A stretch of DNA of 64,000 bases from Methylobacterium tardum (GCF_023546765.1 NZ_CP097484.1:1181501-1245500); one strand, 5' to 3'. Shown: positions 1-10,009, counted from the first letter of the stretch. A program made the numbers and translations. Notes: generated by a model from the sequence alone, not told the origin.

Positions 1-1
1 C

Positions 2-2029
2 CCGGCCGCGGTGGTGGGTCTGGGGGCGGTCGGTCTCGCCTACGGGCTGGTGCTGGAGCGAGCCCGGGACCGACAGGACTTGCGCCTGCGCACGAGCGCA
101 CGGGCGGAGGAGAACCTCAACGACCTCGTCCGGCGGCTCCCGGCCGTGCGCAGCCACGGGGCGGCCACCCTGGAGCGGACGCGCATCGCGGCCCGCGTCA
201 CCGCGATGCGCACCAACGTCGCGCGCTCCGAGGCGCGGCTGGCCTATGCGCGGGCGCCGGCCCTCGCCCTGGCGGTGATCCTGCCGGCGATCGCGGCCGG
301 CACGGCCCTGTGGCGCTCCGGACAGGCGGGACCGCAGGTTCCGCCGGTGGATCCGGCCGCCCTCCTGGCCGCGGTCGGCGCCTTCGGCCTCGCAGGCTGG
401 CTCGCCGCGATCTGCGCGCGTCTCTGGACCGTCCGCAAGGCCGTCCGTCCGCGGTTCCGCGACCTCGCCCGCATCGTCGCGTCCCTCGAGGGCCGCAGGA
501 TGCGGTCGGGCCGGACCGGCGACGCGCCGCCGCTGCCCCGATCCGGACTCCTCGCGACCCAGGGCGTGGGTGCCTTCGATCCGGCGACGGGCGAGCGCCT
601 GGCCGGCGTCGATGTCGCGGTGGCCATGCCGGGACATGTGGCGATCACCGGGAGCCGCGGCAGCGGCGCCCGGGCCCTGGCGGCGGTGCTGGCGGGGCAG
701 GTCGAGCCGACCGCGGGCGCCGTCACCTATGCGGGGGCGGATCTGCGCACCTTCGACGCCGCGGAACGCGCCCGCCGCATCGCCTTCGCGGCCGGGGAGG
801 CGATCCTGATGGCGGGCTCCCTGCGGCAGAACCTGCTCTACGGCACCGATCCGGCGAGCGCCCCGGACGATATCGCGCTGATCGGGATCAGCCGGCTCAC
901 GGGCCTCGACGGCTTCGTCTACGCCCGCGGCCTGACCGGCCGCCTCGATCCGGCGACCCAGCCGCGGCTCGCGGCCGCGATCGTCACCGCCCGCCGGACC
1001 ATGCGGCAGGCGCTCGCCGCCAAGGGAGCCGAGCGCCTCGCCGAACCGTTCGACCCCGACCGCTACAACCATCAGGCAAGCATCGGCGAGAACATCCTGT
1101 TCGGCGAGCCGGTGGGCGGCGCCTTCGCGCCGCTGCGCTTCGCCCGCCATCCCTATCTCCGGGCTGTGCTGGAGGCCGAGGGTCTTGTGCGCCCGCTCAC
1201 CGAGATCGGCCTGTCGGTAGCCCGGAGCACGGTGGAGATCTTCGCCGACCTGCCCAACGACCACCCGCTGTTCGACGCCTACTCGCTGTTCCAGGCCTCG
1301 GAGCGCGGCTATTTCGAGGATCTCGTGGTGCGGCTGCCCAACGCCGCGGCCCTGCGACGGGGCCCCGCAGGCCAGCGCGACCGCATCCGCCTGATCGGTC
1401 TCGCGCTGCGCTACAGCGAGACGCGCCACCGCTTCGGCCTGATCGACGCGGCCTTCGAGGCGCGGCTGGTCCAGGCGCGACGCTCCTTCGCCCGGATGCT
1501 GCCGTCCCATCTCGCGGGCGCCGTGGAGTTTCACGATCCGTCCCGGGTCAATCCCGCCGCCAGCCTGGAGGAGAATCTGCTGTTCGGCCGGATCAGCCTC
1601 GGCGAGGCCAATGCCGAGCCGCGGGTGCGGGAACTGGTGCGCCGGGTGCTCGCCGAGGAGGGGCTCGAGGCTTCGGTCTACGGGCTCGGCCTGGACAGCA
1701 AGGTCGAGATCCAGCCCAGCACCGGCGCGCTGGCGGACGGCGCGATCAATGCCCGCGAGCGGGTGGCGATCGAGCTGACCCGCTGCCTCGCGCGCGAGCC
1801 CGACATCCTGGTCGTCGCGATCGCCGCCGACGAGCGCAAGGCCGAGGGCCTGCGCGACCGCCTCGCCCGGCTGCGGCAGGCGCGGGCCGGGCGCGGCCTC
1901 ATCGTCTGCCTGCCCGAGACCGGCGTGCCCGAGGGCGCCGAGCCGTTCGACGCGGTGATCGTCGTGGAGAACAGCGCGGTGGTTGCGCCCGTGCCGGCGG
2001 CCCTCGAACGGGAGCCCGCCCCGGCCTGA
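2..2029 (+). CDS. Degenerate ABC-transporter-like ATPase protein, 5' end outside window
   Basis: The reading frame is open to the left edge, so the N-terminus is missing. Two hydrophobic stretches (about residues 80-100 and 115-135 of the visible part) precede a nucleotide-binding-domain-like region. The P-loop position reads GSRGSGAR, without the Walker A lysine, and no LSGGQ signature or clean Walker B DE is visible. Three copies of a Q-loop-type motif occur (GSLRQNLLYG, ASIGENILFG, ASLEENLLFG), more than a normal single ABC domain would have. It is probably an ABC-exporter relative with duplicated subdomains and weak or no ATPase activity. The fold assignment is fairly sure; the substrate is unknown. 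Confidence 0.6.
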   Translation, partial: PAAVVGLGAVGLAYGLVLERARDRQDLRLRTSARAEENLNDLVRRLPAVRSHGAATLERTRIAARVTAMRTNVARSEARLAYARAPALALAVILPAIAAGTALWRSGQAGPQVPPVDPAALLAAVGAFGLAGWLAAICARLWTVRKAVRPRFRDLARIVASLEGRRMRSGRTGDAPPLPRSGLLATQGVGAFDPATGERLAGVDVAVAMPGHVAITGSRGSGARALAAVLAGQVEPTAGAVTYAGADLRTFDAAERARRIAFAAGEAILMAGSLRQNLLYGTDPASAPDDIALIGISRLTGLDGFVYARGLTGRLDPATQPRLAAAIVTARRTMRQALAAKGAERLAEPFDPDRYNHQASIGENILFGEPVGGAFAPLRFARHPYLRAVLEAEGLVRPLTEIGLSVARSTVEIFADLPNDHPLFDAYSLFQASERGYFEDLVVRLPNAAALRRGPAGQRDRIRLIGLALRYSETRHRFGLIDAAFEARLVQARRSFARMLPSHLAGAVEFHDPSRVNPAASLEENLLFGRISLGEANAEPRVRELVRRVLAEEGLEASVYGLGLDSKVEIQPSTGALADGAINARERVAIELTRCLAREPDILVVAIAADERKAEGLRDRLARLRQARAGRGLIVCLPETGVPEGAEPFDAVIVVENSAVVAPVPAALEREPAPA

Positions 2030-2160
2030 GACCGGCCCAGCCGCAACGCGTCGATCACCCGCGCTCACGGCCGGCAGCCTCACGGCCGCCGCAATACTCG
2101 GTCAGGCCGGGTGGCCGTGCCTGTCCGGCGCCATCCCGGCTGATCCAGCGCGGACGGTCC

Positions 2161-3354
2161 ATGCCTCGAACGATCCCGATACCGCGCGCCGCGATCCTCA
2201 CCCTCCTGGCCCTGTCCGGTCCTGCCGCCGCGCAGGCCGGAAAGGCCGAGGCGCCGATCCCGGGCGCGACCCTCGCCCTCATGGCGCAGAAGGGCGTGAC
2301 GGCCGCCTCGCCGGTCCTGTTCCGGGCCTACAAGAAGGAATCGGAGATCGAGGTCTGGAAGAAGGGACCGTCCGGCTACGTCTTCATCAAGACGTTCCCG
2401 ATCTGCCGCTGGTCCGGCCAGCTGGGGCCCAAGCGCAAGAGCGGCGACCGACAGACCCCGGAGGGGTTCTACACGGTGCCCCAGCGCCAGATGAACCCGA
2501 ACTCGCACTACTACCTGTCCTTCGACGTCGGCTACCCAAATGCCTACGACCGGGCCCATGGCGGCACCGGTTCGGCCGTGATGGTGCACGGCATCTGCTC
2601 GCCGATGGGCTGCTTCGCCATGACCAACGGCACGGTCGGCGAGATCTACGCCATCGCCCGCGACGCCCTGAACGGCGGGCAGGCGGCCTTCCAGTTCCAG
2701 TCCTACCCGTTCCGGATGACCGCGGAGAACATGGCCCGGCACCGGACGGATCCGAACATCGCCTTCTGGCGCGAGCTCAAGGCCGGCTCCGACCGGTTCG
2801 AGGCCAGTCGCGAGGAACTCCAGGTCTCGGTGGTCGCCGGCCGCTACGCCTTCGCGCCCTCCCGCGACCCCGTGATCGAGGCGGCCGTGACCACGCGCCG
2901 CGCCGTGGAGGAGGCACGGATCACGGCGCTCGCCGAGGCCGGGGAGCCCGCCGTGCGCACCACCTACTCGGACGGCGGCCAGAACGCCTTCTGGGCGGCC
3001 TACACGGCCCGGGGCGGGGCGGTCGGCGACATCAGCCGGCCGGAGGCCCTGGCCTTCGCCGGGCAGGAGGTGGTGGTCGTGCCCGGACACCGCGCCGCGC
3101 GGCCGGTGCCCGAATCCGTCTGGGCCGCCTGGGCGGCGCCCGATTCCGTCCTGTCGCCGCGCTGGATGGCGGGCTTCGTCCCATCCTACCTGCGCGCCGC
3201 CGACCCGTTCGCCGCGCTCACCGCCCGCCTGCCGGCGCGCTACGGCGACGGACTGCCCTCCTGGCTGGCGACCGGACTCGGTGGCCCGCTTACCGGCCGC
3301 CCGAATCTGTCCGGCCCTGTCCCGGAGCTCCTGGCCTCGGCCGAGAGCCTCTAG
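2161..3354 (+). CDS. Secreted L,D-transpeptidase, YafK/YkuD type
   Basis: The 397-residue protein starts with a signal peptide (about residues 1-25, ending AAAQA). The YkuD catalytic domain lies at about residues 50-170. The motif HGICSPMGCFAM places the catalytic His at about 143 and the nucleophile Cys at about 151, with the spacing seen in YafK-like members. Such enzymes act in the periplasm, making 3-3 peptidoglycan crosslinks or attaching or detaching proteins from peptidoglycan. The C-terminal 200 residues are not recognised. The gene stands alone, 131 bp after the ABC-like gene; the ATG at 2161 is chosen because it gives the signal peptide directly. Confidence 0.85.
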   Translation: MPRTIPIPRAAILTLLALSGPAAAQAGKAEAPIPGATLALMAQKGVTAASPVLFRAYKKESEIEVWKKGPSGYVFIKTFPICRWSGQLGPKRKSGDRQTPEGFYTVPQRQMNPNSHYYLSFDVGYPNAYDRAHGGTGSAVMVHGICSPMGCFAMTNGTVGEIYAIARDALNGGQAAFQFQSYPFRMTAENMARHRTDPNIAFWRELKAGSDRFEASREELQVSVVAGRYAFAPSRDPVIEAAVTTRRAVEEARITALAEAGEPAVRTTYSDGGQNAFWAAYTARGGAVGDISRPEALAFAGQEVVVVPGHRAARPVPESVWAAWAAPDSVLSPRWMAGFVPSYLRAADPFAALTARLPARYGDGLPSWLATGLGGPLTGRPNLSGPVPELLASAESL

Positions 3355-3559
3355 GCATGCAGGGACCCCCGACAGCGGCCGATCCGTGTGCGCGGCCGCA
3401 CATCACAGCGGCTCGCGGCACACCAATTCATGGTACGGCAGGGGATGCGCGGTACTCCTGTCCCGTCGGCCTGCCGTATTCACATTTCCCTTCCCGGAAC
3501 GGCGACGGGGTTTCGATCATAATGGATCGGGACCGTCTGTCCGCAGATTCGTGATCGCC

Positions 3560-4486
3560 ATGTCCAACAGTTCCGAGCCGATCCTCCCGGCGGCCGACCA
3601 GGACCTCGTCCTCCGCTTCTGGGGCGTCCGCGGCTCGACCCCTGTCAGCGGCCCGCAATACGCCGAGTTCGGCGGCAGCACGCCGTGCATCGAGGTCTGC
3701 TGCGGCCAGCGCATGTTCATCGCCGACGCCGGTTCAGGTATCTACAACCTCGGCCAGGGTCACCGGACCGACCTGCCCCAGGAAGTCGATCTGCTGTTCA
3801 GTCACCTGCATCTCGACCACACGGCCGGTCTCCCCTTCTTCAAGCCGGCGGTCCTCGACTGCAACCGGGTGATCAACACCTATTGCGGCAACCTCGGCGG
3901 CGAATCGGCCGGCCCGACGCTCGACCGCCTGTTCGCGCCGCCGCTCTTCCCGGTTACGCTCGACAAGCTGTGCTGCACCTTCAACCATCATGGGTTCGAG
4001 GCGGGGCAGACGCTGACCTTCCCGGACGGGGCGCGGGTCGACACGATCCCGCTGAACCATCCGCAGGGCTCGGTCGGTTACCGGTTCGAGCATCAGGGCC
4101 GGCGCCTGTGCCTCATCAGCGACATCGAGCACAGCGACCCCTGGCCGGATCCGGATCTGGTTCGGTTCGTCAGCGGGGCCGACCTGATGGTCTACGACGG
4201 CATGTTCACCGACGGCGAGTACCCGACCTGCCGGGGCTGGGGGCATTCCACGTGGCAGAAGGGCGTCGAGCTGGCGCGGGCGGCCGGCGTGAAGGCGCTC
4301 GCCATCATCCACCTCCACCCGGCGCACTCCGATACGAGCCTGCGTGACATGGAGGCCGATCTCCAGGCCGAGATGCCCACGGCCTTCATCGCCCGGGAGC
4401 GCCAGAGCATCACGGTGGGCGCGCCCCGGACGGTGAGCCGCCCCGCCGTCGCACGGGAGATGCGCCGCCGGGTCAAGGTGGCCTGA
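3560..4486 (+). CDS. Metallo-beta-lactamase-fold hydrolase
   Basis: This is a 308-residue soluble protein. The metal-binding signature SHLHLDH lies at residues 81-87 (His82, His84, Asp86, His87), with further conserved His and Asp residues near SDIEHSD and IIHLHPAHSD. The opening FWGVRGSTP is typical of the MBL branch that includes cyclic-nucleotide phosphodiesterase and RNase Z-like hydrolases often found near signalling genes. The substrate cannot be told from sequence. A GTG nine bases upstream in frame is an alternative start. A CATAAT at 3518-3523 could be a -10 element. Monocistronic. Confidence 0.8.
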   Translation: MSNSSEPILPAADQDLVLRFWGVRGSTPVSGPQYAEFGGSTPCIEVCCGQRMFIADAGSGIYNLGQGHRTDLPQEVDLLFSHLHLDHTAGLPFFKPAVLDCNRVINTYCGNLGGESAGPTLDRLFAPPLFPVTLDKLCCTFNHHGFEAGQTLTFPDGARVDTIPLNHPQGSVGYRFEHQGRRLCLISDIEHSDPWPDPDLVRFVSGADLMVYDGMFTDGEYPTCRGWGHSTWQKGVELARAAGVKALAIIHLHPAHSDTSLRDMEADLQAEMPTAFIARERQSITVGAPRTVSRPAVAREMRRRVKVA

Positions 4487-4506
4487 GCGTCGCCGGAGCG
4501 GCCGCG

Positions 4507-4713
4507 TCAGGCGGAATGGTGCGGGGATCGCGCCCGGCGCGTTCGGGTGACGAAGCGGACGGCGAACAGCACGAACAGGGCGACGCCGATGATCAGGATG
4601 CTCCAGCCGTAATTGCTGACGAGCTGGGCGTCGATCGGATGGCCGATGCGGCCGAGGGCGACCAGAAGCCCGAACGCGGCGATCGCCGCAGAGATCAGCA
4701 TCCCTACAATCAT
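4507..4713 (-). CDS. Small two-helix membrane protein, unknown function
   Basis: The 68-residue protein has two predicted membrane helices (about residues 3-20 and 36-54) separated by a short polar loop, and a basic tail ending RTRRARSPHHSA. The start at 4713 is preferred over longer frames because GGAGAGG sits just upstream. No family is recognised. It converges on the metallo-hydrolase gene with 20 bp between stop codons. Confidence 0.6.
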   Translation of the reverse strand: MIVGMLISAAIAAFGLLVALGRIGHPIDAQLVSNYGWSILIIGVALFVLFAVRFVTRTRRARSPHHSA

Positions 4714-4931
4714 CGGGCCTCTCCGGCGCGGCCCGTGTCCAGGGTCCGGCGGGTTGAACGGGTCCGGAGGAATGCGCGGAGCCGGCAGCCGTTCCCGGAG
4801 CCGGCCCGCGCTCATCACGCGGGTGTCAAAACAGAAAGATCGGATGGCCCCTGATTGCAACGCCCGCGCCCCCCGCTCTAAGTAGGCCGCGAGAGGGCGC
4901 CCCCGGGCGCGCGCGGACCGAGACCAAGGCG

Positions 4932-6158
4932 ATGACCGGCCTAGACACGACGACTGCGAACACGTCCCGGGACACGGCGCCCCTCACGGCGTCGGGGCCG
5001 CTGCGCCCGCAATCCCAGCTCGTGACGATCTACGGCGGCTCGGGCTTTCTCGGCCGGCACGTCGTGCGGGCTCTGGCCAAGCGCGGCTACCGGATCCGCG
5101 TCGCGGTGCGCCGGCCGGACCTCGCGCTGTTCCTGCAGCCACTGGGGCAGGTCAACCAGATCGTGGCCGTCCAGGCGAACCTCCGCTACCCCGACTCGGT
5201 GACCCGCGCCGCCGAGCGCTCGGACGTGCTGATCAACCTCGTCGGCATCCTGCAGGAAACCGGGTCGCAGAGCTTCGCCAAGCTGCAGGTCGACGGCGCC
5301 GAGACGATCGCCCGCGCCGCCGCCCGGCAGGGTGCACGGATGATCCACGTGTCGGCGATCGGCGCCGATCCGGCCTCGCCCTCGCTCTACGCCCGCACCA
5401 AGGCGGAGGGCGAGGCGCGGGTCTTCGCCGCCTGCCCGGACGCGGTGGTGTTCCGGCCCTCCTTGATCTTCGGACCGGGCGACGGCTTCTTCAACCGCTT
5501 CGCCAGCCTCGCCCGGGCGCTTCCGGTCCTGCCCCTGGCGGGTGGCCAGTCGCGCTTCCAGCCGGCCTTCGTGGGCGATGTCGCCGAGGCGATCGCCCGT
5601 GCGGTGGACGGCACCGTGGCCGGCGGCAGGGTCTACGAACTCGGCGGCCCGGAGGTGGGCACGCTGGAGCATTTCGTGCGCTACATGCTCAAGACGATCC
5701 GGCGGAAGCGCCCCGTCGCCGACCTGCCGCTGCCGGCCGCCAAGCTCCAGGCCCGCCTGCTGGAGATCGCCGATACCCTGACCTTCGGCCTCCTGCCCGA
5801 CACGCTGAAGCTCACCCGCGATCAGGTCATCCTGCTCCAGAACGACAACATCGTCTCGGAAGCCGCCAAGGCCGAGGGACGGACCTTCGAAGGTATCGGG
5901 ATCACCCCGACCGCCGCCGAGGCCGTGGTTCCGGGCTATCTCTGGACGTTCCGCAAGGCGGGGCAATTCAACACCGACCGGGACGAGGAGAACCTGTCCG
6001 AGGTGCCCGACACGATGACGTCGAAGCCTCTGGCGGCCGGCTCGCAGCATCGGCCGAAGACCGCCTCGGGCCCGGCGATCGGCGCCGATGCGGGCAGTTC
6101 GCCGGGGGGCGGGCAGGGCAGCATGGGCGTCCGCTGGGGCACCCGGAAGCTGGGCTAG
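4932..6158 (+). CDS. NAD(P)-binding complex I NDUFA9-like epimerase-family protein
   Basis: The 408-residue protein has an atypical short-chain dehydrogenase fold. The Rossmann motif YGGSGFLGRHV is at about residues 36-46, followed by VSAIGADP and YARTKAEGE. This matches the NDUFA9-like family conserved in alphaproteobacteria, relatives of a mitochondrial complex I accessory subunit that binds NADPH without known catalysis. The last 70 residues are low-complexity and probably disordered. A direct role in respiration is inference; no nuo genes are in the window. The next epimerase gene follows after 65 bp on the same strand. Confidence 0.8.
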   Translation: MTGLDTTTANTSRDTAPLTASGPLRPQSQLVTIYGGSGFLGRHVVRALAKRGYRIRVAVRRPDLALFLQPLGQVNQIVAVQANLRYPDSVTRAAERSDVLINLVGILQETGSQSFAKLQVDGAETIARAAARQGARMIHVSAIGADPASPSLYARTKAEGEARVFAACPDAVVFRPSLIFGPGDGFFNRFASLARALPVLPLAGGQSRFQPAFVGDVAEAIARAVDGTVAGGRVYELGGPEVGTLEHFVRYMLKTIRRKRPVADLPLPAAKLQARLLEIADTLTFGLLPDTLKLTRDQVILLQNDNIVSEAAKAEGRTFEGIGITPTAAEAVVPGYLWTFRKAGQFNTDRDEENLSEVPDTMTSKPLAAGSQHRPKTASGPAIGADAGSSPGGGQGSMGVRWGTRKLG

Positions 6159-6223
6159 GTGACAGCTCCTGTCCCAGACCTCGCGGCGGCTCCGCCCGCG
6201 CGGCACGGATCGGCAGACCGGTC

Positions 6224-7183
6224 GTGAACCGTATCCTGGTCACCGGCGCCGCGGGCTTTGTCGGCGGCCATGTCCTCCCGCTGCTGGCAGAGACAGGCGA
6301 CCGCGTGGCGGGAATCGGCCGGGGGATGCTGCCGGACCTGCCGGCGGGCGTTACCTATGAGACGCTCGATCTTCTCGACGAAGCCGCGCTCAGCGGCTTC
6401 GTGGCCCGCTTCAGGCCGACTGCGATCCTGCACCTCGCCGGTCTCGCTTCGGTGGCCGACTCCGCCAGCGGGCCCGGACAGACGTGGCGGGTGAACGTCA
6501 ACGGCCTGATGAACCTCGTCGCCGCCGTCGAGGCCGTGCCGGGCTGCACGTTCTTCTTCGTCAGCTCCGGTGAGGTCTACGGCAGCGCCTTCCTGGCCGG
6601 GCACGCTCTCACGGAGGCGGCCGAGCCCCTGCCGCGCAACACCTACGCCCGGTCGAAATGGGTCGGGGAGCAGCTGCTGCGCGACCTGCTGCCCCGGATC
6701 GGCGTGAAGCTCGTCGTCTTGCGGCCGTTCAACCACATCGGGCCGGGCCAGGACGAACGCTTCGTTGTGGCCTCCTTCGCGCGCCAGATCGCCCGCATCG
6801 AGGCCGGGCTGGTGCCGCCGAGCCTCGCCGTCGGCAATCTCTCCTCCCACCGCGATTTCCTCGACGTGGCCGACGTGGCGCAGGCCTATGCCGACCTGAT
6901 CGGCCGGGCGGAGTCGCTGGCGGACGGGAGCGTGTTCAACATCAGCTCGGGCCATCCGCGCACGATTGCCAGCGTGCTCGCGGATCTGCGCACGCGGGCG
7001 CAGGTGCCTTTCGAGGTTCGGACTGCTCCCGAGCGGGTGCGTCCGACCGAGATCCCGCTCGCTGCCGGCGATGCCGGCCGCCTGCAGGCCGCCACCGGCT
7101 GGCGGCCGCGGGTCGATTGGGACGTGTCGTTGACGCGGGTGCTGGACGATGCCCGGGCACGCGCTGGAACGACACAGGCATAA
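6224..7183 (+). CDS. NAD-dependent epimerase/dehydratase, GDP-4-keto-6-deoxymannose reductase-like
   Basis: The 319-residue extended SDR carries the N-terminal nucleotide motif TGAAGFVGGHV, the serine motif SSGEVYG and the catalytic YARSK. The stretch RPFNHIGPGQDERFV is characteristic of GDP-6-deoxy-mannose reductases (Rmd) and GDP-mannose dehydratase relatives, which make GDP-rhamnose for surface glycans. No GDP-mannose 4,6-dehydratase is next to it, so the exact sugar is uncertain. The full catalytic set is present and the length is normal for Rmd. Confidence 0.75.
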   Translation: MNRILVTGAAGFVGGHVLPLLAETGDRVAGIGRGMLPDLPAGVTYETLDLLDEAALSGFVARFRPTAILHLAGLASVADSASGPGQTWRVNVNGLMNLVAAVEAVPGCTFFFVSSGEVYGSAFLAGHALTEAAEPLPRNTYARSKWVGEQLLRDLLPRIGVKLVVLRPFNHIGPGQDERFVVASFARQIARIEAGLVPPSLAVGNLSSHRDFLDVADVAQAYADLIGRAESLADGSVFNISSGHPRTIASVLADLRTRAQVPFEVRTAPERVRPTEIPLAAGDAGRLQAATGWRPRVDWDVSLTRVLDDARARAGTTQA

Positions 7184-7238
7184 GGCTGCCTCAGCCCGCG
7201 CCTCTCCGCGGGAGAGGCGCGCACACCAGCGCCCCGCT

Positions 7239-8435
7239 CTAGCGAAGCACGCCCTTCGCCACGAGCGCGTCCCGCGCCGCGTCCGGATAATCCAGCCGCT
7301 CGGCCAGGATTTCCCGACTCGAATCGCCCAGGCTCGGCGGCATGCGGCGCACCGGCAGCCGGCGGCCGTCGAGCCGGTACGGCGGGGCGATGACATGGGC
7401 GTTCCCCGGCGCCGCGACCACGAGCCCGGCCTCCTCGGCGCGCGCGCAGGTCAGCGCCTCGCGCAGGCCCATCACCTCGCCGCACGGGATGCCGGCCGCC
7501 CGCAGCCGCGCGATCAGCGGTGCGCGCTCCCACTTGGCGAGTTCGGCCTCTAGGACCGGGATGAAGGCGGCGCGGTTCTTCGAGCGGTCGAGATTGGTGG
7601 AAAAGCGTGGGTCGGCGACGAGGTCCGGACGGTCCAGCACCTGCTCGCAGAAGCGGCGGTACTGGCCGTTATTGCCGACCGTGATCACCACCGGCCCGTC
7701 GCCGGCTTCGAACACCCCGTAGGGCACGATCGACGGGTGGGCGTTCCCGTATCGAGGCGGGTCGATGCCGCGGGCCAGCGCCTCCAGGCCGTAATAGGAG
7801 GTCAGCGCCACGCCGCAATCGAACAGGGCGAGGTCGATCGCCTTGCCGCGCCCGGTCCGCTCCCGCTGGAACAAGGCCGCCAGCACGGCCTGTGCGGCGA
7901 ACTGACCGGTGAACAGGTCGACCGCCGCGACCCCGAACTTCAGGGGCGGCCCGCCGGCCTCGCCGTTGAGCGCCATCACGCCGGACTCGCCCTGCACGAC
8001 GAGGTCGTAGCCCGGTCGGCCGGCCTCCGAGCCGTCCGACGCATAGCCGGCGATCGAGCAGTAGATCAGCCCGGAATTCTCGGCCGACAGGTCCGCGTAG
8101 CCGAGGCCGAGCTTCTCGGCGCCGCCGGTCTTGAAATTCTGGACCAGCACGTCGCTCTCGCGGGCGAGCGCCTTCACGATCGCCAGCCCCTCGGGCGTGG
8201 CGAGGTCGACCCCGATCGAGCGCTTGTTGCGGTTCACGCTGTCGAAATACGAGGTGTTGCCGGGGCTCGTCGGCACGCCCCAGTCACGGGTGTCGTCGCC
8301 GCGCTCCGGGTGCTCGACCTTGATCACGTCGGCGCCGAGATCGCCCAGCACCTGCGCGCACCACGGCCCCGCCAGGACCCGGGACAGGTCGAGGACGCGG
8401 ATCCCCGCGAGCGGCAGGTCGGCAACGGCTTCCAT
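7239..8435 (-). CDS. CaiB/BaiF family (class III) CoA transferase
   Basis: This 398-residue cytosolic enzyme moves CoA between carboxylic acids. The start LAGIRVLDLSRVLAGPW and the catalytic aspartate in GRPGYDL (about residue 144) are the class III hallmarks. It is the last gene of a leftward operon (nitronate monooxygenase-like, crotonase, IclR regulator, this gene) and starts 12 bp after the regulator stops. Activation of a carboxylic acid before beta-oxidation is the likely job, which would complement the divergent PimF-like operon that lacks its own acyl-CoA ligase. The specific acid is not deducible. Confidence 0.9.
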   Translation of the reverse strand: MEAVADLPLAGIRVLDLSRVLAGPWCAQVLGDLGADVIKVEHPERGDDTRDWGVPTSPGNTSYFDSVNRNKRSIGVDLATPEGLAIVKALARESDVLVQNFKTGGAEKLGLGYADLSAENSGLIYCSIAGYASDGSEAGRPGYDLVVQGESGVMALNGEAGGPPLKFGVAAVDLFTGQFAAQAVLAALFQRERTGRGKAIDLALFDCGVALTSYYGLEALARGIDPPRYGNAHPSIVPYGVFEAGDGPVVITVGNNGQYRRFCEQVLDRPDLVADPRFSTNLDRSKNRAAFIPVLEAELAKWERAPLIARLRAAGIPCGEVMGLREALTCARAEEAGLVVAAPGNAHVIAPPYRLDGRRLPVRRMPPSLGDSSREILAERLDYPDAARDALVAKGVLR

Positions 8436-8447
8436 CGCGAAAGGTCC

Positions 8448-9275
8448 TCAGGCTCCCATGACGCCGTCGAGGCTGCGCACGGCGTCGATCAGTTTCGGAC
8501 GCGCCACCTCCATGAGGAAGCGCGCATCGGTGATGACGGTCGGGGCACCGCAATTGACCGACATGGGCGGCAGGCCGCCGCCGGGATGGAACCCCACCGC
8601 GATGGCGCAGACCGTCTCCTGCCACTCGCCGAAGGAGGTGCAGCAGCCGATCTCCCGGTGCTCCTCCACCGCCCGGTCGAGACCGGCGCGGAGCGCGGGC
8701 CAGGCCACGGGATCGAGCGCCTTCAGGTCCTCGTAGATCCCCTCGCGCTCCCGCTCCGGGCAGATCGCCACGTAGGCCCGGCCCATGGCGCTGCGGGCGA
8801 GCGAGATGCGCGAACCGGTGTCGAGGTTGAGCGAGATCGCGGCCGGGCCGCGCTGGCACTCGACGTAGCGCATGCTCAGCCGGTCGCGCACGCCCAGCCC
8901 CACCGAGGCGTTCGCCGCCTCCGCCACCGCCCGCAGGACCGGTCGCGCGATGGTGCGCACGTCGAGCCCGCCGAGCGCCGCCGAGCTGAGCGCGATGGTC
9001 GCGGTGCCGAGCCGGTAGCGGCCGAGCTCCGGCATGTGCTGCAGGTAGCCGAGCTTGGTGAGGGTGTAGGTGAGCCGCGACACGGTGGAGCGCGGCAGCC
9101 CGCAGGCCTCCGCGATGTCGTGGTTGGCGAGGCTCGTCCGGCCCGGACCGAAGCAGGCGAGCACCGCCAGCCCGCGGGCCAGCGCCGTGACGAAGTGCCG
9201 GTCCTCCTTGGCGCCGTCCGCAACCGGGACGGCCGCGCCGGCCTCGGTCAGCACTGTCGTCTCCCCGGCCCTCAT
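8448..9275 (-). CDS. IclR-family transcriptional regulator
   Basis: The 275-residue protein has an N-terminal winged helix-turn-helix (about residues 40-90, including [14 protein letters not shown]) followed by the IclR effector-binding domain. The start ATG overlaps the stop of the crotonase gene (ATGA), so the two are probably translationally coupled. A regulator embedded in a catabolic operon usually controls that operon and its divergent neighbour. Two palindromes in the intergenic region at 11.2-11.35 kb are the natural candidate sites. The ligand is probably a CoA-ester or acid intermediate, which is inference. Confidence 0.9.
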   Translation of the reverse strand: MRAGETTVLTEAGAAVPVADGAKEDRHFVTALARGLAVLACFGPGRTSLANHDIAEACGLPRSTVSRLTYTLTKLGYLQHMPELGRYRLGTATIALSSAALGGLDVRTIARPVLRAVAEAANASVGLGVRDRLSMRYVECQRGPAAISLNLDTGSRISLARSAMGRAYVAICPEREREGIYEDLKALDPVAWPALRAGLDRAVEEHREIGCCTSFGEWQETVCAIAVGFHPGGGLPPMSVNCGAPTVITDARFLMEVARPKLIDAVRSLDGVMGA

Positions 9276-10009
9276 CGGCGTAGGAACGCCGCGAAGGCGG
9301 CCTGCGCCTCCGGGCCGCGACGGAGCGCGTGGAAGACCTCCGCCTCCTCGGCCATGGCGCGGGCGACGCTGTCGTCGTAGCCGCGCCGCAGAGCCCGCTT
9401 GGTGGCGGCGACCGAGGCCCGGGGGAGGGCGGCGAGCGCCCGCGCCTTGGCCAGGGCGGTCTCCAGCGCCGCGCCCGCGGGAACGGCGGCGCTGACGAGG
9501 CCGGCCGACGCGGCGTCCGCAGCCGTGAAGGGTTCCCCGAGCATCAGGAGCTCGGCCGCGCGCTTCGCGCCCGCCACCAGCGGCAGCAGGTAGCTCGACC
9601 CGCCCTCCGGGCTGAGGCCGAGCGCCGTGAACGGCAGGCGGAACCGGGCGCCGTCTCCCGCATAGGCAAGGTCGCAGTGCAGGAGCAGCGTCGTGCCGAT
9701 GCCGACCGCATGGCCCTCGACGGCCGCCACGACCGGCTTCGGACAGGCGCGCAGGGCCTTGAGGAAGGTCAGGCCGGGGCTGTCGCCCCCGGTCTCCACG
9801 TCCTGAAAATCCTTGAGGTCGTTGCCGGCGGTGAAGCAGCCGCCCGCGCCGGTGAGCACCACGGCGCCCACGGCCGCGTCCGCACCCGCCGCCTCGAAGG
9901 CGGCGGTCAGGCCCGCATAGGTCGTCCGATCGAGGGCGTTCCGCCGCTCCGGCCGGTCGATGGTGACGAGCCGGATTCCGGGCTCCGGATCGGCGACGCG
10001 GACGCTCAC
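9272..10009 (-). CDS. Enoyl-CoA hydratase/isomerase (crotonase) family protein
   Basis: The 245-residue protein has the crotonase fold. [11 protein letters not shown] supplies one oxyanion-hole segment and [16 protein letters not shown] the second. [15 protein letters not shown] holds the acid residue position used by isomerase-type members. The GTG start at 10009 overlaps the upstream stop (GTGA), and this start is preferred to a longer frame that begins with arginine-rich non-homologous sequence. It acts on enoyl-CoA thioesters in a fatty or dicarboxylic acid degradation route. Hydratase versus isomerase cannot be settled from sequence. Confidence 0.88.
   Translation of the reverse strand: MSVRVADPEPGIRLVTIDRPERRNALDRTTYAGLTAAFEAAGADAAVGAVVLTGAGGCFTAGNDLKDFQDVETGGDSPGLTFLKALRACPKPVVAAVEGHAVGIGTTLLLHCDLAYAGDGARFRLPFTALGLSPEGGSSYLLPLVAGAKRAAELLMLGEPFTAADAASAGLVSAAVPAGAALETALAKARALAALPRASVAATKRALRRGYDDSVARAMAEEAEVFHALRRGPEAQAAFAAFLRR

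Noticed and set aside
310..2160. Plus-strand frame leading into the first L,D-transpeptidase, giving a 1014-residue protein
   Set aside because: The first 617 residues are an Arg/Pro-rich shadow of the ABC-like gene; the transpeptidase signal peptide starts at 2161.
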